Shown here in pieces: positions 60,950 through 64,000 of a stretch of DNA of 64,000 nt. A program made the translations under genes and the position numbers. Under the pieces are notes generated by a model. It did no database searches. It saw nothing but the letters and a program-made list of their open reading frames with translations, and had not been told where the DNA came from. How positions within the stretch are numbered: position 1 is the first letter of the stretch; each line of letters begins with the position of its first letter. Source of the stretch: Acanthornis magna (Eukaryota > Chordata > Aves > Passeriformes > Acanthizidae); NCBI GenBank assembly GCA_036785705.1, contig JAWUZG010000084.1, positions 11,855,501 through 11,919,500 on the forward strand. Direction: 5' to 3'.

Positions 60950-61124
60950 GTTCAGCACAATGAGTTGGCACTCTGGGCGTTAGCAGCGTGAGGAGAATAG
61001 GACGGGTGCTGCCCTGCTCACCCCTCACCCCTCACTCATTCCCCTTGGGGAGACAGGTGCTGGCGTCCCTGCCCTGCCCTTCCACCCCTTGCTCCCCACT
61101 CACCATAGAGGGGACTGGCCCGTT
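60950..61124 (+). other. DUSP8: DUSP8 exon 2, 5' UTR part, with a short upstream ORF
   Basis: A strong acceptor (CTTTCTTCTCTTTCCAG, ending 60949) opens this exon. The 175-nt leader contains a single upstream ATG at 60960, encoding a seven-residue peptide MSWHSGR and stopping at TAG 60981-60983, well before the main start. Confidence 0.7.
60960..60983 (+). CDS. Short upstream ORF in the DUSP8 leader
   Basis: ATG AGT TGG ... TAG, seven codons plus stop. The context ACAATGA has A at -3, so some ribosomes would initiate here. It is a possible translational brake, not a protein gene. Confidence 0.4.
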   Translation: MSWHSGR

Positions 61125-61355
61125 ATGGCTGGGGACAGGCTCCCACGCAAGGTGATGGACCCCAAGAAGCTGGCCAGCCTCCTGAGGAACGGAGCAGAGG
61201 GCACCCTGGTCATCGACAGCCGCTCCTTCGTGGAGTACAACTCCTGGCACGTCCTCAGCTCCGTCAACATCTGCTGCTCCAAGCTCGTCAAGAGAAGGCT
61301 CCAGCAGGACAAGGTCTCCATCACGGAGCTCATCCAGCCTGCCTCCAAGATGAAG
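61125..61355 (+). CDS. DUSP8: DUSP8 first coding exon (gene continues beyond window)
   Basis: Encodes residues 1-77 of dual-specificity phosphatase 8, a MAP-kinase phosphatase that acts mainly on JNK and p38. The exon carries the first part of the N-terminal rhodanese/CH2 domain: LVIDSRSFVEYNSWHVLSSV is almost identical to human, followed by the basic kinase-interaction motif SKLVKRRLQQ (about 52-61) that docks MAP kinases. It ends QPASKMK|GTAAGA, at the same position as the human exon boundary. The start ATG has G at -3 and G at +4. The catalytic phosphatase domain and the long C-terminal tail are on exons right of the window, so the gene is partial here. DUSP16 is the nearest paralogue but the sequence and synteny fit DUSP8. 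Confidence 0.95.
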
Positions 61356-62238
61356 GTAAGAGATTTGACCCTCACCTTTCCTGGTTGATGCTCACACGCT
61401 CTTCTCTTGTGGGATGCAGACTGGCCTAAGGGATAGGAATCCCTTAGGATCCTTCCCCTCCATCCCTTGACTGCAGTATCTGCCAGCATCTCTTTGACAC
61501 CCTTTGGAAAGCTGGAGTGTGAGCTCATTTGGCCACAGGGCTGTCCTCGGGGACCTGTTCATTGCCCTCACCCCACTGACGTGGCTCCCTGCTCCAGGAG
61601 CCCTCCCCAAGCAAGTCTAACAGGTATATCAGCCTTAGGACTTGTCTTACGCCAGCAAACAACCCCCCAAAGCCTTCCTGGAGCTGTAAGCTTAATCCCC
61701 TGCTAAAAACTCTTCCCCTCCCCTCTGTCATCTCTAACTCCATTCAGGGACATGTAATCCTCCTCCCCTGTGACGCCAGAAGCTCTTATCCGGTGTCACG
61801 GCATATTATCTCTCCCAGGCTCCTCTCTCTATCACTCCTGGTTAAATAATAGAGGTGGCTCTGAGCCACGGAGCTGGGCTGGAGCCCCGGCCAGAGCAGT
61901 GCCGGGTGTCCCCGTGGAGCCGTGGGCTGGGTCCTGCCCTCCACCGAGGTGCTGCCAGGGGGCTATGCCAGTGGGTGCCGAGATGCTGCCGGAGGGCTGC
62001 GCCGCTGGACTCCGCAGTGGCCGTGGGACGAGCCCGAGGGTGGCTCGCCATCCGAAGGTTGGTTTGCCATCGCAGCCCGCCCTCCTGCCAGTTCGCTCCC
62101 ACCGTTCCCCCACTCCCGCCTTGTAATTTTATGGCAAAGCGAGGGTAATTCAGGCGATTAATCAAATGCTGGGCCCAGCTGGAGCCATCTGCGTCGTGTC
62201 CCCCCCCTCCGCCACCCCGAGAAGCCACCGCTGCCCGC

Positions 62239-62258
62239 ATTGGCTGCCGGTGACATCA
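62239..62258 (+). promoter_or_regulatory. CCAAT/CRE-like module matching the DUSP8 promoter module
   Basis: ATTGG (62239-62243) followed by TGACATCA (62251-62258). Over 22 nt this differs from 46388-46409 at only three positions, and the 12-nt spacing between the two motifs is identical. It sits in a GC-rich stretch of DUSP8 intron 2. Confidence 0.5.
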
Positions 62259-63023
62259 CCCCGCGGGATCAAGGGAACTGGCAGTGCGGGGGGGCCGGCC
62301 TCGCGCCAATCTGCTTCGGTGATGCTCTGGGCTGGGCGATTTGGAGGGGATTGCAGAGACTGATTCCTGAACGGCTTTAGCTGCTCTTAAATCCCCTGGA
62401 GAATAAAGCAGAATAATCAGTTTTTCGCAAGCTCCGAGGAGAGCGGAGCGGCCGCCCTCCTCCCGGCGAGGGTCACCTCTGCAGTGGCCGCTGTCACGTG
62501 GAGCGGCAGCAGCAGCAGAAAAAGCGATGCGCAAGGAGGAGGAGAAGTGGAGGGTGATAGGGAAGGGGGAAGCATGGAAGAGTTAACATCATCTGGTGCC
62601 ATCCACCTGCAAACCTGCAGCGGAGCACTGGGCTCCCAAAGGGGCCGACTGGTCCTTCCTGGCGTTCCCTGCTCTGTCACCATAGAAGGAGCACAGAAGG
62701 ATCATTTTCTCCCTGCTCCTGGATCATTGCATAATGGTCCACGTACTGGCTGGGGACGTGATTATAACCAGGGATGCTGGGGGAAGAGAAGAGAGGCGTT
62801 GCCATCGTCTTTAATTCCTTTTTGCTTTTCGATACGGCTGAAATCCCTCCTGGCACATCCATGGCCAGGCATGTCCCCACTGCTGCTGCTCTGCACAGCC
62901 CCTGCCATGCCCACCACTTCCTGGCTCTCCCAATACATGCAGCCCAGGAATTGATTAAGCTTCAGGACACCCTTGAGAGGTTAAGCCACTTGTCCTGGGA
63001 AGCTGGAGTGGGGGGACTGGGGC

Positions 63024-63036
63024 GGGGGGGGGGGGG
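63024..63036 (+). repeat. Poly-G run
   Basis: Thirteen consecutive G bases with flanking G-blocks; potential G-quadruplex and assembly-sensitive. Confidence 0.8.
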
Positions 63037-63433
63037 CAAGGGGGCGGGTCATTGCCGTATTCTCATCTGGCATAAAGCAGGAGTGGTGGCTGTGGCTCGA
63101 GGTGTCCAAGCCTTTCTGTGCATGCACTTGTGTGTTTGCGTTTTGGGGTGATGAACTCTCTTCTCACCCTTTATCCTTCTCCCTGCCTCCCATTTCAGTC
63201 ACTCCAGTCATGACTGTATTTTGGGACCCCCATAAATCGATGTGGTCTGCTCCCTCGAGGTGCACAGATCCTCAGAAGGGGATGCTGAAAGTTGGTTTAG
63301 ACCTCCGATACCCTGTGTCATTTCTCTGCCACCGCTGGTCAACACTGCCCAGCCCTGCTCTGCCCCTGGCTCCCCGCACCGGGGCTGGGGGGCGGGGGGC
63401 ACGGCTAGCGTGGGGAGCAGATGGCAGGAAGGG

Positions 63434-63441
63434 TGACATCA
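63434..63441 (+). promoter_or_regulatory. CRE-like TGACATCA in a GC-rich stretch
   Basis: Same near-CRE octamer as at 62251, inside the second GC-rich stretch (63360-63620) of this intron. No CCAAT box lies at the matching distance. Confidence 0.25.
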
Positions 63442-63766
63442 GTAGCGCGATTGTCCGGCCCCATTATTCCTCCTGACGGGCCTCCCGCCCTCCTCCTGTT
63501 TCCTGCTCCCGGCCGGCCGGGGCTGCGGAGACAAAGGCGGCTGGCAGCGACGCGGGGCTGCCCGGGCAGCCAAAGGGCAGCCCCGAGCCCTCGCCTCATC
63601 CTACTCCTCGCCTCCAGCAAAGAGAGCTGAACCTGCTCAACCTACCCCGACCGTGTTCGCCTTTGGGGAAGGAGATGGGGGCTGATATAGGGCAAAGCAT
63701 TTGGACAAATCCCACCTGGCCACAAACTCTGCTCCTCCTGCCTGTGTGGAGGTGCAGGGGGGATGT

Positions 63767-63912
63767 GAGAATTTGTCTAATTCTCTTTTCCCAGTGCTTA
63801 CTTTCCTCCTTTCCATGTTGCTGTTAAGGAAGGGTATGGGAGAATTTGTCTAACTTGATTTTCCCAGTGCTTACTCCCCTCTTTTCCATGTTGCTGTTAA
63901 GGAAGGGTACCA
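63767..63912 (+). repeat. 73-bp tandem duplication
   Basis: Two adjacent copies with period 73, beginning GAGAATTTGTCTAA at 63767 and GAGAATTTGTCTAAC at 63840 and both ending CCATGTTGCTGTTAAGGAAG. The copies differ at only a few bases, mainly in the middle, indicating a fairly recent duplication. Confidence 0.93.
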
Positions 63913-64000
63913 TTTAACAGTGCTTCTGGGGCCTGCAGTTTGGAGCAATGCTCTGGGATAACAGTAGCTGCTGAGTCTTTGGTGTAAGGAGAGGAAAGGA

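Larger units (their letters stand above)
61356..64000 (+). other. DUSP8: DUSP8 intron 2 (partial), with GC-rich islands
   Basis: Intronic DNA to the window edge; the next DUSP8 exon was not found. Two GC-rich stretches occur, about 61860-62500 and 63360-63620, the first containing a CCAAT/CRE-like module. Confidence 0.65.

Overview
The window looks like a piece of an avian nuclear genome. Evidence: a CR1-type LINE 3' end in the avian style (about 3015-3663) plus a second short CR1 tail near 51.3 kb, spliced vertebrate genes with GT-AG introns, CpG-rich promoters, and a cathepsin D closer to the bird form than to the mammalian form. Species is not identifiable from sequence alone.

Three protein-coding genes lie head-to-tail on the + strand in an order known from vertebrate synteny (human 11p15.5, read in reverse): CTSD (cathepsin D, complete, 9 coding exons, 6930-19888, 396 aa), IFITM10 (complete, 3 coding exons, 26697-36864, 224 aa) and DUSP8 (5' part only: a CpG-island promoter near 46.3-47.1 kb, a probable untranslated first exon, and the first coding exon at 61125-61355 carrying 77 residues; the rest lies beyond the right edge). 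Every exon boundary was placed by splice consensus plus reading-phase continuity and protein homology.

Layout: 1-6.6 kb is upstream intergenic DNA with a CR1 relic, a short CAG repeat and an AP-1/MARE-like pair; 6.6-19.9 kb is CTSD with a CLEAR-like E-box promoter; 19.9-26.7 kb is CTSD 3' UTR and intergenic DNA; 26.4-37.6 kb is IFITM10, whose first intron holds poly-A, GGAGGGAA and polypyrimidine tracts and whose second intron holds a ~20-bp minisatellite; 37.6-46.3 kb is intergenic with an unexplained GC/CpG-rich patch at 40.3-41.45 kb; 46.3-64 kb is the DUSP8 5' region. No tRNA, rRNA, CRISPR, integrated phage or bacterial-type system was seen.

The genes do not form a pathway: CTSD is a lysosomal protease, IFITM10 a CD225-family membrane protein of unknown function, DUSP8 a MAP-kinase phosphatase. 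The most interesting signals are: (i) a CCAAT+CRE composite element in the DUSP8 promoter that recurs with identical 12-nt spacing 15.85 kb downstream inside the DUSP8 intron, suggesting a second promoter or enhancer; (ii) loss in CTSD of the mammalian processing loop together with both cysteines of one disulfide, one of them replaced by an N-glycosylation sequon next to the active site; (iii) a short IFITM10 first coding exon recoverable only by splice phase; (iv) the orphan CpG-rich patch at 40.3-41.45 kb.
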